Source: Nitrososphaeraceae archaeon
GTDB taxonomy: Archaea > Thermoproteota > Nitrososphaeria > Nitrososphaerales > Nitrososphaeraceae
Reading direction: 5' to 3'
Length of the DNA stretch: 64,000 nucleotides
Assembly (NCBI GenBank): GCA_021325295.1
Contig: JAJPHM010000023.1
Coordinates: 1 to 64,000 of the forward strand
Shown here: piece by piece, positions 1 through 8,713 of the stretch
Layout: every line of letters starts with the position of its first letter
How positions within the stretch are numbered: the first letter of the stretch is position 1
The notes under the pieces: model-generated
The model's input: the letters and a program-made list of their open reading frames with translations, nothing else
The model's database searches: none
What the model was told of the DNA's origin: nothing
Translations under genes and position numbers: made by a program

Positions 1-2
1 AG

Positions 3-173
3 ATATGTGAGATATTCATAAAGTGGGACGGACTGTGGTGTCCATGCTGTGGCTATAGGTTAAGGACAAAGCCCAGAAACCTAAAGTACAAGGCAAAGCT
101 GAGGGCTAGAAATAGAAAACAGCAGGAACCAAAACCAAAATTGACCAAGCCAATTACAGTTAGGAGCAGGTAG
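3..173 (+). CDS. 3' end of a Cys-rich protein (partial at left edge)
   Basis: An open frame enters from the left edge and ends at TAG 171-173, leaving about 56 codons. It reads through a compact cysteine cluster (LWCPCCGYRLRTKPRN), probably half of a zinc-binding knuckle, and then a very basic Lys/Arg tail. The cluster makes chance coding unlikely. I recall similar CPCC-type tails in thaumarchaeal proteins but cannot assign a function from the tail alone. The hydrophobic open frame on the opposite strand here looks like a shadow. Frame and motif are seen directly; the zinc role is inference. Confidence 0.55.
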   Translation: MCEIFIKWDGLWCPCCGYRLRTKPRNLKYKAKLRARNRKQQEPKPKLTKPITVRSR

Positions 174-272
174 GTAACAACCGCTCGTCCCAAATGAGCG
201 CGCTTGGGCAAGGAACCAAGATGGAGACAAGAACTAGCCAACTGGCTCGCGTTTCCTAAAGCGTGAAGCGAG

Positions 273-665
273 ATGGCTACAGAGCCTGACCGTCCAAGAA
301 CTGTCCAGTCTGAGAGCGGTAGGGTTTTTTTAATTCAACCGCTTTTTTTTCAAAATGGTTGCTTTTTTCTTATATCTGAAGGTCAGAATAGAAGAATAGG
401 CTCAATTTCTATCTCGATAAGCTCTTCAAATAAAGTTAATACGGCCAAGGTCATACCAAGCAAGTTTGATTCGGTTTTTATCAATACTATAACGGAAAAA
501 GTATCTGCAATGATAAACGGCATCTGTCTTGCATCACTATATAGCAAAAGCCAGCTCTCACTGGATGATATGAAAGCAATTATGGGAGAGGTTATGGATA
601 TCGTCAGGGATAGAGGAGATAGCGGAGCTAAGAGAGGAAATGAATTCAACAGCCAGGAAAAATGA
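273..665 (+). CDS. Conserved-looking small protein, unknown function
   Basis: A 130-codon frame just ahead of the UbiD-type gene, whose most upstream ATG overlaps it by 26 nt, suggesting translational coupling. The middle (about residues 40-110) reads like a folded alpha/beta domain: an Ile/Ser-rich strand region, then two amphipathic helices ending in KAIMGEVMDIV. The first 35 residues are less convincing, and a T-rich stretch at about 326-350 could place the real start further in. I do not recognise the family. It could regulate or assist the downstream decarboxylase, but position is the only evidence for that. Confidence 0.5.
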   Translation: MATEPDRPRTVQSESGRVFLIQPLFFQNGCFFLISEGQNRRIGSISISISSSNKVNTAKVIPSKFDSVFINTITEKVSAMINGICLASLYSKSQLSLDDMKAIMGEVMDIVRDRGDSGAKRGNEFNSQEK

Positions 666-2193
666 GACAACCATAAAGACAAAGGCAAGAATGGGGATAA
701 GGGCAAAGTCAAAGTCAGCCAACAGTAATGGCCGGACTAGCGACGTGCTGACAGGTACCGATAGTATTGATTCTGCGGGACTTAGGGGATACTTGGAGAT
801 TTTGGTAAGAGAAAACGAACTTGTATCAATATCCAAGCCTGTCAGGACAGAATTTGAGCTTGCGGCGGTTGTAAGCAAGCTTGATGGCAAGCAGGCAGTG
901 CTTTTCGACAGTGTAATGGGCTCAAATATAGAGAAAAAAGAGGATGACCGACGGATAAGAAAGGTCATAAGCAATTTATGCGGCACTAGAAGAAGGTTTT
1001 ATCTGGCGATCTCGGCCAATGCTGATGCTGACAGATCGCTTGGAAAAAGCTACGCCGGAGAAAAATATCCCATTCATGACAGAGTCATGCAAGCAATTGC
1101 AAACCTTGCCGAACCAGCGGTGTTCGCAGGAGACCCACCTTTTGCGCAAAATAGATCTACAAATCTAAATGCCCTGCCAATTGTCACTCATTTTGAGAAG
1201 GACGCAGGGCCTTTTATCACTTCATCTATAGTCTTTGCAGTGGACCAAGAAATGGGAAACCAGAATTCATCGACACACCGGCTTTTGCTTCTTGACGAAA
1301 GGCATATGGCAATCCGCATGGTCGAAGGCCGGCATCTTCACAAATGCTATACCTATGCAAAGGATCACGGACAAGATTTGCAAGTTGCAATCGCCATAGG
1401 AGTGCATCCTGCCGTCAGCATTGCCGCAGCCTACCAGGCCGCATATGGCCTTGACGAAATGAAGATAGCATGCTCACTTCTTGGCGGCAACCTGGCAATG
1501 AGCAAGGCCGGTCCCAATTCTGATATACTAGTTCCCGCACACGCCGAAATTGTCTTGGAGGGCCGGATTCTCAATGACGCGAGCCATGAGGAATGGATGG
1601 TAGAAATGCTCAGGACCTATGATTTCAAACGCAAGCAACCTGTCTTTGAACTTGACGCAGTCAGGTTCAGAAAAGGAGCAATCTATTATGACATCCTTCC
1701 CGGATTCATGGAGCATAGGCTGCTTATGGGCCTTCCTGTTGAATCAAAAATGCTCTGGGGTGTCAAGAATGTCGTGCCTAGCACACAATCTGTAGTCTTA
1801 ACAGACGGTGGATGCAACTGGCTTCATGCTGTTATACAGATCAAAAAGCGGCTCGAGGGCGAGCCAAAAAATGCCCTTCTTGCTGCCTTTGCAGCGCACC
1901 CTTCACTGAAGATGGCAACTGTAGTGGATGACGATATAGACCCAGAAGACCCTGTTGCGGTAGAGTATGCGATAGCGACGCGCTCCCAAGCAGACAGGTC
2001 ATTTATTATCATTCCGAATGCAAAGGGCTCAAGCCTAGATCCATCAAGCGATCAACAGAATCTGCTTACGACAAAGGTTGGAATTGACGCCACCGCAACA
2101 CTTGCAAAACCAAAGGAAAGATTCGAGATAGCCCGGATCCCTGGCGAAGAAAAGATTAAGCTGCAGGATTACATCCATAGTTGCAAAGAATAG
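640..2193 (+). CDS. UbiD-family decarboxylase (archaeal mevalonate pathway candidate)
   Basis: A 517-residue protein of UbiD length and layout. The first 40 residues are basic and Ser/Lys-rich, so the true start may be the second Met at 691. The UbiD core follows, with recognisable blocks such as NLCGTRRRFYLAI, LNALPIVTHFEKDAGPFIT, a long AVSIAAAYQAAYG segment and VLEGRI. Family members use prenylated FMN and decarboxylate unsaturated acids. In archaea with the modified mevalonate route one member decarboxylates trans-anhydromevalonate 5-phosphate on the way to isopentenyl phosphate, and a thaumarchaeal chromosomal copy most likely does this. No partner dehydratase subunit is visible nearby, so the substrate is inferred from the lineage. 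Family call is secure; substrate is moderate. Confidence 0.8.
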   Translation: MNSTARKNETTIKTKARMGIRAKSKSANSNGRTSDVLTGTDSIDSAGLRGYLEILVRENELVSISKPVRTEFELAAVVSKLDGKQAVLFDSVMGSNIEKKEDDRRIRKVISNLCGTRRRFYLAISANADADRSLGKSYAGEKYPIHDRVMQAIANLAEPAVFAGDPPFAQNRSTNLNALPIVTHFEKDAGPFITSSIVFAVDQEMGNQNSSTHRLLLLDERHMAIRMVEGRHLHKCYTYAKDHGQDLQVAIAIGVHPAVSIAAAYQAAYGLDEMKIACSLLGGNLAMSKAGPNSDILVPAHAEIVLEGRILNDASHEEWMVEMLRTYDFKRKQPVFELDAVRFRKGAIYYDILPGFMEHRLLMGLPVESKMLWGVKNVVPSTQSVVLTDGGCNWLHAVIQIKKRLEGEPKNALLAAFAAHPSLKMATVVDDDIDPEDPVAVEYAIATRSQADRSFIIIPNAKGSSLDPSSDQQNLLTTKVGIDATATLAKPKERFEIARIPGEEKIKLQDYIHSCKE

Positions 2194-2366
2194 CAGTTCC
2201 TTTGGTGTACTTGTGAATTCCAATTCCAAATTCAAATTAAATTCCAAAGATTTGCCGAGTTAGGAAATGCACTGACTTGAAACGACCAAGAAATATGCCT
2301 GTGCAATACTTAGCAAACAAGAGATTAAATATCCTTTACTAGTACAACAATCGAAGGCAATGTATT

Positions 2367-2693
2367 ATGAAGCCCAATAATTTTGCAATGAAAGATTGGC
2401 ATTTGGAACATGTTGAAAAGGTTATTATCCGATTTGTCAAGGGTATTTCCCCTGACGCTTCCTCTTTTGAGAAGCGCAACTTCAAAAAGTATAGCACTGT
2501 CTCAAGCTGCGCCAAACAGATAGAGTACGATATCAAGCACGGCGTAACGATGGATGAGGTTATGTTAGTTATCAAGAGGATAAGGCATGACAAGCCATTT
2601 GCAGAGCTTCGAAAAAATCCCGAGTCAATTCAGAGGCTTGACGAGCTGGAAAGGCAGATATCTGCCCCCAAAAAAATAGCTGCATGGTACTGA
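2367..2693 (+). CDS. Hypothetical helical protein
   Basis: A 108-residue, mainly helical, basic protein starting at ATG 2367. A good archaeal TATA-like box (attaaatatc, 2324-2333) lies about 40 nt upstream, so it has its own promoter and a short leader. It contains a single Cys, no membrane segment, and a C-terminal helix rich in Arg and Glu. The codon pattern and the dedicated promoter argue for a real gene. I do not recognise the family, and neither neighbour suggests a function. Confidence 0.65.
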   Translation: MKPNNFAMKDWHLEHVEKVIIRFVKGISPDASSFEKRNFKKYSTVSSCAKQIEYDIKHGVTMDEVMLVIKRIRHDKPFAELRKNPESIQRLDELERQISAPKKIAAWY

Positions 2694-2844
2694 TGCCCCT
2701 GATTTTCTGCAAATAATTTTTTTATTTTTCTTGCTATTTCCTGTCTTGTCTGGGTCGATGCTTTTGGCGAAGCAAGGTATCAATGACTGGCACCTTTATC
2801 CCGAAGACAGTTTATATTTACCAATAAAATGCAAAGTTTAGCAG

Positions 2845-3405
2845 ATGTCAGAGTACCGCTTTACCTATGGAAACTTGATAGTGCTCTATGCTATATTCAG
2901 GGGCAAGGCATCAGGAGATGATCTCCCTGACTATGTTAAAGAAAGAATCAGGGCTTGCCTTGATATCTACAGAGTAGTAATGAATTCAAAGCCTGACAAG
3001 GAGCGGACCATGGTAATAATAGTTGGAAAAGAACCAGATTCACAAAAAGTAAAGCGTATGTTAGTTGAGGGAGGAGTACAAGAAAGCATAATCGGTATTG
3101 ATTCTGGCTCTGAAAGTGTTGCACAGACCTTTGACCATATTTTGCATCTGATAGGTTCAAAAGCCAATCCGCCATACATTTACTTTGTTGGCTCTGTATG
3201 GCTGCATGACATTTACAATTCTACAGTGATTTCCAAAATGAAAGGCTACAGGACACAGTTCATTGGCGCGCCAGATCACCGGCCTGTTGATGAAGTTGAA
3301 AGAGAAAAGGCTCTGGATGTGCCAAAGAAGGGGAAGGAATACTACAAACAAAAGATAAAAGACAAGGCAGTAGACACTTTGCTAAACATTATATTTCCTG
3401 AATAA
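2845..3405 (+). CDS. DUF218/YdcF-like protein
   Basis: A 186-residue soluble protein. A Rossmann-like order is visible: a strand (MVIIVGKEP), a helix, a strand at IIGIDSGSESVAQTF, then PPYIYFVGSVWLHD, which resembles the DUF218 pattern of an S-x-T/A segment followed by a strand and a reactive loop with His. A TATA-like box (tttatattta, about 2812-2821) sits some 25-30 nt before the ATG, consistent with a nearly leaderless transcript. DUF218 proteins are often tied to envelope or redox chemistry, but this one has no signal peptide. Family call is tentative, from motif spacing only. Confidence 0.5.
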   Translation: MSEYRFTYGNLIVLYAIFRGKASGDDLPDYVKERIRACLDIYRVVMNSKPDKERTMVIIVGKEPDSQKVKRMLVEGGVQESIIGIDSGSESVAQTFDHILHLIGSKANPPYIYFVGSVWLHDIYNSTVISKMKGYRTQFIGAPDHRPVDEVEREKALDVPKKGKEYYKQKIKDKAVDTLLNIIFPE

Positions 3406-3551
3406 AGTAGTTTTGGATTACAGAATCCTGTCCAAAAGGTTCTGAACTCCTGTTGTTTCGTAACCGAAAGATTTACCTATAAATATCGAATGATGTTCGG
3501 CTTATTCTGATGCGGTCATCGTCTAGTTTGGTCTAGGACACTGGCCTTCCA

Positions 3552-3593
3552 AGCATTCACTGAAAGTAAAAGACAGACACTGAATGCGGAGCA
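3552..3593 (+). other. tRNA-Gly intron 1 (canonical 37/38 site)
   Basis: A 42-nt insertion after the anticodon. It forms its own stem from GCATTCA (3553-3559) and TGAATGC (3581-3587), as expected of an archaeal bulge-helix-bulge intron cut by the splicing endonuclease. Boundaries can slide by one or two bases without changing the mature tRNA. Confidence 0.8.
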
Positions 3594-3608
3594 AGCCCGT
3601 AACCCGGG

Positions 3609-3638
3609 ACTCAGTCCGGTAAGCAGACTGAGCGGGAG
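3609..3638 (+). other. tRNA-Gly intron 2 (non-canonical, T-arm)
   Basis: A 30-nt insertion between tRNA positions 53 and 54. It carries an internal stem, CTCAGTC (3610-3616) with GACTGAG (3626-3632), and its removal recreates a perfect five-pair T stem and the TTCAAAT loop. The boundary is equally well placed one base upstream. Confidence 0.78.
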
Positions 3639-3709
3639 TTCAAATCCCGGTGACCGCATCTTTTTCAAACCAAGAAGTATTTATCTGCCTCTGCCAGTAT
3701 TCAACTGTT

Positions 3710-4210
3710 CTAGATTGTCGAGTCAAAAGGTCTGTCAATCTCAGTCAAAGCTGTTGCAATAACTGCATCGCCTGTCACATGCCACCTAATAGAAGATGGA
3801 TCTGCCTGTATCTTGTTAAATATAGAAGCAATTGAATCACTATACTGCAGAGAGAATGAAGATGTCAGGTTCTGTGAACTTGCTGCAAATATAGCAGGCC
3901 TTCCATTGACAGGCACATCTTCATATGACAGGTTGCCATTGCCTACAGGAATATCGTTTGCTGCTACTGCGTAGTTGATGCTTGATGTAGTAACCGACTG
4001 GTTGGTTGGGTTGTCAATTGTAAATGTCACCTGAAGCTGAAGATTCTGGCTCGTCGAGTGTGCAGAGTCAAGCTTGACCGACATAACTCTGACAGTTACC
4101 CTGTTGATGTCAGGTGCAGATAGACTCTGGATATATGGAACAAGGATAATCGCAGCTGCCACAGCAGCTATAGCGCCAATAAGGACGATCTTGCGTGAAC
4201 CAAGAACCAA
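3710..4210 (-). CDS. Membrane-anchored LEA14-like protein
   Basis: A 166-residue protein with one N-terminal hydrophobic segment (about residues 7-27, IVLIGAIAAVAAAIILVPYI) after a short basic start, so the body faces outside. The rest is a beta-rich domain with the pattern LQLQVTFTIDNPTNQSV and a later NLTSSFSLQYSD, resembling the LEA14/WHy fold found in many archaeal surface proteins. Function in archaea is unknown; a stress or cell-wall role is guesswork. It lies convergent to the tRNA-Gly gene and divergent from the next membrane protein. Confidence 0.6.
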   Translation of the reverse strand: MVLGSRKIVLIGAIAAVAAAIILVPYIQSLSAPDINRVTVRVMSVKLDSAHSTSQNLQLQVTFTIDNPTNQSVTTSSINYAVAANDIPVGNGNLSYEDVPVNGRPAIFAASSQNLTSSFSLQYSDSIASIFNKIQADPSSIRWHVTGDAVIATALTEIDRPFDSTI

Positions 4211-4339
4211 TCTATCTTATTCACTTTATGCTAGCTGCAAGGCAGATTGAATTAAAACCTTTCTAGCTTGCATATTGAGGGGCAAATCAAATGGCAGTAG
4301 CAGCAAGTATTATACCTGTGAAAATAACAGTCAGGCTTG

Positions 4340-4837
4340 ATGGCCCTTGTTGACGGCCTTGTAATGTGGTTACATCTGCTGTCTGCAGCAATATGGGTGG
4401 GCGGATCTATTTTTCTTGGAGCCGTCTTGGTGCCAGTGCTCAAGACCACAACCAAGTCCACAGAAGAGCTTGTCAAGCTAATGATAAAAGTTGGTAGAAG
4501 ATTCAACAAGATAGCTATTCCGTCACTTGGAATACTGATAGTGACAGGGCTTTACAATTCCAGACCGTTTCTGGAAAATCCACAAGCTATGTTTCAAACA
4601 ACATACGGCATTATACTTCTTGCCAAGATCATCTTGGTTATAGCCACTATAGTAGCCTATGCCGTTCATGTCAGGTTATTGAATAAAGATACGGAAGAAA
4701 AACTCATGACAGGAAGTGGAGGGGGGCTCTATGTCCAATCTCTGAGGTCAAGAATAATGAATCTGGGCAGAATAGTTGTATTTCTATCAATTGCAATTCT
4801 TCTGCTTGCCGCAATGCTTGCCCGGGGTGGCTTTTAG
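4340..4837 (+). CDS. CopD-like four-helix membrane protein
   Basis: About 165 residues with four strong membrane helices (near residues 5-28, 55-70, 82-105 and 143-163). The first carries WLHLLSAAIWVGGSIF, the His-containing helix pattern of the CopD/DUF2269 group. CopD proteins are linked to copper or haem handling in the membrane, and copper matters in ammonia-oxidising archaea, but the metal here is not shown. The ATG at 4340 directly follows a possible TTG start at 4337; I chose ATG. It stands alone between two oppositely oriented genes. Confidence 0.6.
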   Translation: MALVDGLVMWLHLLSAAIWVGGSIFLGAVLVPVLKTTTKSTEELVKLMIKVGRRFNKIAIPSLGILIVTGLYNSRPFLENPQAMFQTTYGIILLAKIILVIATIVAYAVHVRLLNKDTEEKLMTGSGGGLYVQSLRSRIMNLGRIVVFLSIAILLLAAMLARGGF

Positions 4838-4944
4838 GGTCCGAGTCTTTTGCATCACACTACACCAATCTATTGTATCCTGTCGAAAAGTTCTGTTTTC
4901 CCGCTTAATGCAGAAAGAATGGGATTACCAATCAAGTAACCAAC

Positions 4945-5985
4945 TCAAATGCGGGCTCCTTCAATTTCAACGATATATCCCTTTTCTGCTCTATTTATCT
5001 TGTAACTGCAGCCGACCATCTTGCTGGCAACCACTAGGTTGGTTTCAAGATGTGCAGTGACTCTAGCTACCCTAAACCTTGATCTTCCTTTAGATAGAGC
5101 CAAGGGAATCACCAGCATATCTGAAAGAAATGGGTCAACGGCCATGCCCTCAAGGTGGCTCTCCAGAAATCTCTGCGCAGCTTCTTGACCGACGTCTTCT
5201 GCCCGTTTGCTGATCTCTCCGATTGAATCGCCGCCTATGTAAGGACCAAAATCTGAAACGGAATAAACAAGGGCCGACGAGCCGGGCGAAAGTGAACTTT
5301 CAAAGGATGCAGAGTAGCTGTTGCACTTTACTCCACTCTTTTCCAGCCAAATGAGAGCTGAGGATATCTGTCGCTCAGCAACATGCTTTGGCAAACTGCT
5401 GCAAACACTGGCGACCTTGGGCTCAAGGCTCCTTATATTAAGGAGGTCGACTGTCTCAGGAGATTTGCAGGAAGATATTTCTACCCTTACCAATCCTCCA
5501 CCCTTTGGATAGTAACCCCTTTTTATCACCTCAATGTCAAACCTGATACCAATAATTCTGAAAGCTGCCGCCACCACGTGACGCAGATAATCTATTGTAG
5601 GACTTGCCTTTACATCTGTCCCCCCTGCAATTTCAATATGAACTCCTGTACCAGAGAGCGAAACAGCAGGGATAACAGTCAGAAGAACCATTGGGATGCT
5701 GCCTGCAGTTCCGATGTCTATCTTGGCACTGGCTCCAGAAAATCTTGTAGGGGCAAACCTAATCCAGTCAGATCCTATTTTCAGGTTCTCTACTTTTGCA
5801 GAAAATAGATCCGCTACAGCTTTTACCGCGCTCAGATGTTGGGGCCGCAGGCCTGGGTTTGGACGTCCTGCACGTATATTGACGACTTCAACAGGCAGAC
5901 CCATGATTGCAGAGAAGGAAACTGCACTGCGGAGTATCTGCCCTCCTCCTTCGCCAAGCGAACCATCAATTCGCAAATGCTGCAA
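4945..5985 (-). CDS. rtcA: RNA 3'-terminal phosphate cyclase
   Basis: A 346-residue RtcA-family protein starting at TTG. It opens with the family hallmark IDGSLGEGGGQILRSAVS, followed by RPNPGLRPQHLSAV and TAGSIPMVLLTVIPA. Near the C-terminus VTAHLETN contains the histidine that is adenylylated in the family. Known role: ATP-dependent conversion of RNA 3'-phosphate ends to 2',3'-cyclic phosphates, via an enzyme-AMP intermediate. Length is normal (about 340). Eukaryal-type Rcl1 paralogues lack the catalytic His, so this one should be an active cyclase. The next gene upstream is divergent and shares the intergenic region. Confidence 0.88.
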   Translation of the reverse strand: MQHLRIDGSLGEGGGQILRSAVSFSAIMGLPVEVVNIRAGRPNPGLRPQHLSAVKAVADLFSAKVENLKIGSDWIRFAPTRFSGASAKIDIGTAGSIPMVLLTVIPAVSLSGTGVHIEIAGGTDVKASPTIDYLRHVVAAAFRIIGIRFDIEVIKRGYYPKGGGLVRVEISSCKSPETVDLLNIRSLEPKVASVCSSLPKHVAERQISSALIWLEKSGVKCNSYSASFESSLSPGSSALVYSVSDFGPYIGGDSIGEISKRAEDVGQEAAQRFLESHLEGMAVDPFLSDMLVIPLALSKGRSRFRVARVTAHLETNLVVASKMVGCSYKINRAEKGYIVEIEGARI

Positions 5986-6142
5986 AAATTACAACCCTTG
6001 GTGTCTCGTAGGACTGTTGTAATACAGGTTAATAACGCTTATGAATGAGTTTTGCGTTGCATTCTAATGTTCTGTTATCGAAGCACAACCTAGTCTGCAA
6101 AAGGCTCGTTTGTTTAAATTAAGGTATCATGCACAAGCCATA

Positions 6143-6685
6143 TTGACGACCGGTCTTTTTATCGGAAGGTTTCAACCTTTTCACCTTGGCCACCTTGCTA
6201 CTGTAAGGTTTGCACTAAACCATGTTCGATATCTCGTAATAGTGGTCGGAAGTGCCCAGAAGAGCCATGAAGCTAGGAATCCATTCACGGCTGGCGAACG
6301 TATCCAGATGATCAAGTTGTCGCTGGACAGTGATGCGAAAATAGAAAGTAATAGAGTCTTGATAATACCTGTTCCTGATGCCGATATACACAGGCTCTGG
6401 ACCCATCAAGTCGACATGCTGGTACCAAAATATGATGTGGTGTTCACAAATGATCCTTTTAGCTCTCTTCTATTTCATGAAAGAGGAATAAAGGTAGTCC
6501 AAGCTCCACTGGTCAGACGAAAGGAACTCGCTGCGACAGAAATCAGGAAAAAGATGATTCTTGGAGAAGACTGGAACAAACTTGTACCCAAACAGGTAGC
6601 CGCGGTAATCAAAGAGATCAACGGACTTGAAAGGCTAAGAGAAATAGAAAGAAAAGAGCTGCCTGCAAGAAAAGGCAACCACTAG
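6143..6685 (+). CDS. nadM: Nicotinamide-nucleotide adenylyltransferase
   Basis: Archaeal NadM of about 180 residues. It starts with TTGLFIGRFQPFHLGHLA, the nucleotidyltransferase HxGH motif, and ends the core with AATEIRKKM, matching the S/A-T-x-I-R phosphate-binding motif. It makes NAD+ from NMN and ATP. I set the start at TTG 6143: a TATA-like stretch (tttaaatta, about 6114-6122) lies about 25 nt before it and the alternative TTG at 6110 falls inside that promoter, so the mRNA is probably leaderless. The Lys/Arg-rich C-terminal 20 residues exceed the usual length slightly. Confidence 0.88.
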   Translation: MTTGLFIGRFQPFHLGHLATVRFALNHVRYLVIVVGSAQKSHEARNPFTAGERIQMIKLSLDSDAKIESNRVLIIPVPDADIHRLWTHQVDMLVPKYDVVFTNDPFSSLLFHERGIKVVQAPLVRRKELAATEIRKKMILGEDWNKLVPKQVAAVIKEINGLERLREIERKELPARKGNH

Positions 6686-6761
6686 ATCTTCAATTGCCAT
6701 GCACACTTGCAAAAGGAATAGAAAATGTATTTCTACCCCTTTGTGCTATTGACTATGGCCT

Positions 6762-7163
6762 ATGGCGCGGGGCAACAAGGAAGAAAGAATGAGCGAGATG
6801 CTTGAAGTGGAGCGGATCAAGAGCGAGCCTTGGTATTCTGATCTTTCAAAGCTATCCAATGACGAGCTTATGCGCATGTACAATGTCCTTACCGATGGAA
6901 GATATGAATTTGCCAAGAACGCGTGGTACATACCTATTGGAGGAGACCAGAGGTGTCCGCTGATGGTAGCAAAGGGCTTCAAGTCGCCCAGTACACCGGA
7001 GAAGATGATTCAATTTCAGGATACTGCAAAACAGATGGAACAAGAGTATCGTCACTTTATAGATGCATGGGACTTTGGATATATAACCGAGCAGGACATA
7101 GAAAAGGCAATACTGGCTATACTGGAGTCCCGGAATATCGAGATAATAGAACGCTCCAGCTAG
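6762..7163 (+). CDS. Hypothetical protein
   Basis: A 133-residue acidic protein, largely helical, with a central aromatic turn region (EFAKNAWYIPIGG) and helices at both ends. The start is ATG 6762; a second Met at 6789 is an alternative. No membrane segment and no metal motif. It looks well behaved in codon use and sits alone between nadM and gatD on the same strand, but each gene seems to have its own promoter. Family not recognised. Confidence 0.6.
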   Translation: MARGNKEERMSEMLEVERIKSEPWYSDLSKLSNDELMRMYNVLTDGRYEFAKNAWYIPIGGDQRCPLMVAKGFKSPSTPEKMIQFQDTAKQMEQEYRHFIDAWDFGYITEQDIEKAILAILESRNIEIIERSS

Positions 7164-7321
7164 TTGGCTGGCTGGCTGGCAAGGCTATTCTCTAATGGTT
7201 TGGTACAAGCCTAACCATAATGCTTGTTCTGGTATCTTTATGCCAGTGCTATCGATCGGAACATCAGCTTGCTTTTCCAGATGTATTAATATTTGCCAGC
7301 CATTTGTACAGCATCTAGTCG

Positions 7322-8683
7322 ATGCCAGAATCCAATGGTGGATATAGGGGAGCAAGCTATGAATTGCTTTCAGCCAAAGGAATATCCGTCGGAGACTCTA
7401 TAATCATCAGAACCTCTGATAGCGAAGTTGCAGGCCTGTTGATGCCAAGATACGAGTCAGCAGGTGCAGACCATATTGTAATCAAATTAAAGAGCGGATA
7501 CAATGCTGGATATGAAGTATCAAAAATACGTGAGATAATTAAGGTGCCTGCTCAAGAGGGCCACCAGTACCAGAAGCTCAGTAATCCAATAGTTGCCAGT
7601 CAAGTGAAGGATACTCTGCCGCAGCTGGCTCTGATAAGCACAGGTGGCACAATAGCTAGCAAGGTCGACTACCGGACCGGTGGAGTACGCGCTGCGCTCA
7701 CAGCATCAGAACTATACTCTTCTGTACCTGAACTTGCCAGGTATGCATCTATCGAGCCAGAAATGTTGCTAAACGAATACAGCGAGAATTTGGGGCCCGA
7801 GCAATGGACGTTGATTGCGGACAAGATTGCTGAAAAAGTAAGGTCTGGCAAATATTCCGGCGTACTTGTATCCCACGGCACAGATACCATGCATTATACT
7901 GCGTCGGCACTAAGCTTTGCTCTCCAAAACCTTCCCGTCCCTGTTGTTCTCGTAGGTGCCCAGAGATCATCTGACAGGCCATCCTCTGATGCTGCGCTTA
8001 ATCTTTTGGGTGCAACAATCTTTGCAGCCAGCTCTGGACTGACTGGGGTATTTGTTTCAATGCACGCAGGTACTTCAGATGATGTTATTGCCTGCCATAC
8101 TGGGACAAGAGTCCGCAAGAACCATACAAGTAGACGCGATGCATTTGAATCGATAGACGCATCCCCAGTAGCGCTTATTAGAGGAGATTCAATAGAGGTG
8201 CAAAACCCGCATCCAACAGGGCAGATTGCAGTCAAAAATAAGGCTGCCTATTCGGTTACAGGAGAGAATTTTACGGCGCGCACAAGGTTTGACAAAAGGG
8301 TCGCTTTGATGAAATTTTATCCTGGATTTGATCCTTCGATTATATCGTGGGCTGTGAGTGCAGGATATAGGGGAATAATTTTGGAAGGTACTGGCCTTGG
8401 CCATGTAAGTAGGGCCTGCTTTCCAAGTTTGCAAGCCGCAATTAATTCAGGGGTGCTTGTCTGCATGACTTCACAGTGCATATGGGGCAGAGTAAGAATG
8501 ACAGTATATGACACAGGCAGAGACCTGCTTGACATGGGTGTAATCCCTCTTTCCGATATGATACCAGAGACTGCGGTAGTAAAGGCCATGTGGGCTCTTG
8601 CAAATACCAAAGATCTGAAGGAAGCCAAAGATATAATGCAGAGTAACATTGCAGGCGAAATCTCACGGTCAATTCCTATCTGA
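7322..8683 (+). CDS. gatD: Glu-tRNA(Gln) amidotransferase subunit D
   Basis: A 453-residue GatD. The N-terminal 90 residues form the small beta domain of the family; an L-asparaginase-like catalytic domain follows. The two threonine motifs are clear: ISTGGTIASKVDYRTGG near residue 106 and VSHGTDTMHYTASAL near residue 185. Together with GatE it hydrolyses glutamine and passes ammonia to Glu-tRNA(Gln), replacing a direct GlnRS. gatE follows immediately downstream. The ATG lies about 35 nt after an AT-rich element (attaatattt, about 7285), consistent with a short leader. Length and motifs are typical. Confidence 0.93.
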   Translation: MPESNGGYRGASYELLSAKGISVGDSIIIRTSDSEVAGLLMPRYESAGADHIVIKLKSGYNAGYEVSKIREIIKVPAQEGHQYQKLSNPIVASQVKDTLPQLALISTGGTIASKVDYRTGGVRAALTASELYSSVPELARYASIEPEMLLNEYSENLGPEQWTLIADKIAEKVRSGKYSGVLVSHGTDTMHYTASALSFALQNLPVPVVLVGAQRSSDRPSSDAALNLLGATIFAASSGLTGVFVSMHAGTSDDVIACHTGTRVRKNHTSRRDAFESIDASPVALIRGDSIEVQNPHPTGQIAVKNKAAYSVTGENFTARTRFDKRVALMKFYPGFDPSIISWAVSAGYRGIILEGTGLGHVSRACFPSLQAAINSGVLVCMTSQCIWGRVRMTVYDTGRDLLDMGVIPLSDMIPETAVVKAMWALANTKDLKEAKDIMQSNIAGEISRSIPI

Positions 8684-8713
8684 AAGGTTAAAATAAAAAA
8701 TGCATTACTCTGA

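Larger units (their letters stand above)
3512..3657 (+). tRNA. tRNA-Gly(UCC) interrupted by two introns
   Basis: Acceptor GCGGTCA (3512-3518) pairs exactly with TGACCGC (3651-3657). The D arm is 3521-3539, and the anticodon stem CTGGC with loop CTTCCAA gives anticodon UCC (3548-3550). Removing 3552-3593 and 3609-3638 restores a normal cloverleaf: the T stem CCGGG then joins TTCAAAT and CCCGG. The first gap is at the canonical 37/38 site; the second is at the T stem/T loop border. In the joined anticodon stem one pair (28-42) is a U-C mismatch. A TATA-like box (cctataaatatc, about 3476-3487) precedes the gene. No CCA is encoded. Confidence 0.9.

Noticed and set aside
53-241. Minus-strand hydrophobic frame of 62 codons
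   Set aside because: It mirrors the coding cysteine-rich tail on the plus strand and has a low-complexity Leu/Phe content typical of a shadow.
383-986. Overlapping minus-strand frames opposite the UbiD gene
   Set aside because: Ser/Leu-rich antisense translations of a well-supported plus-strand gene.
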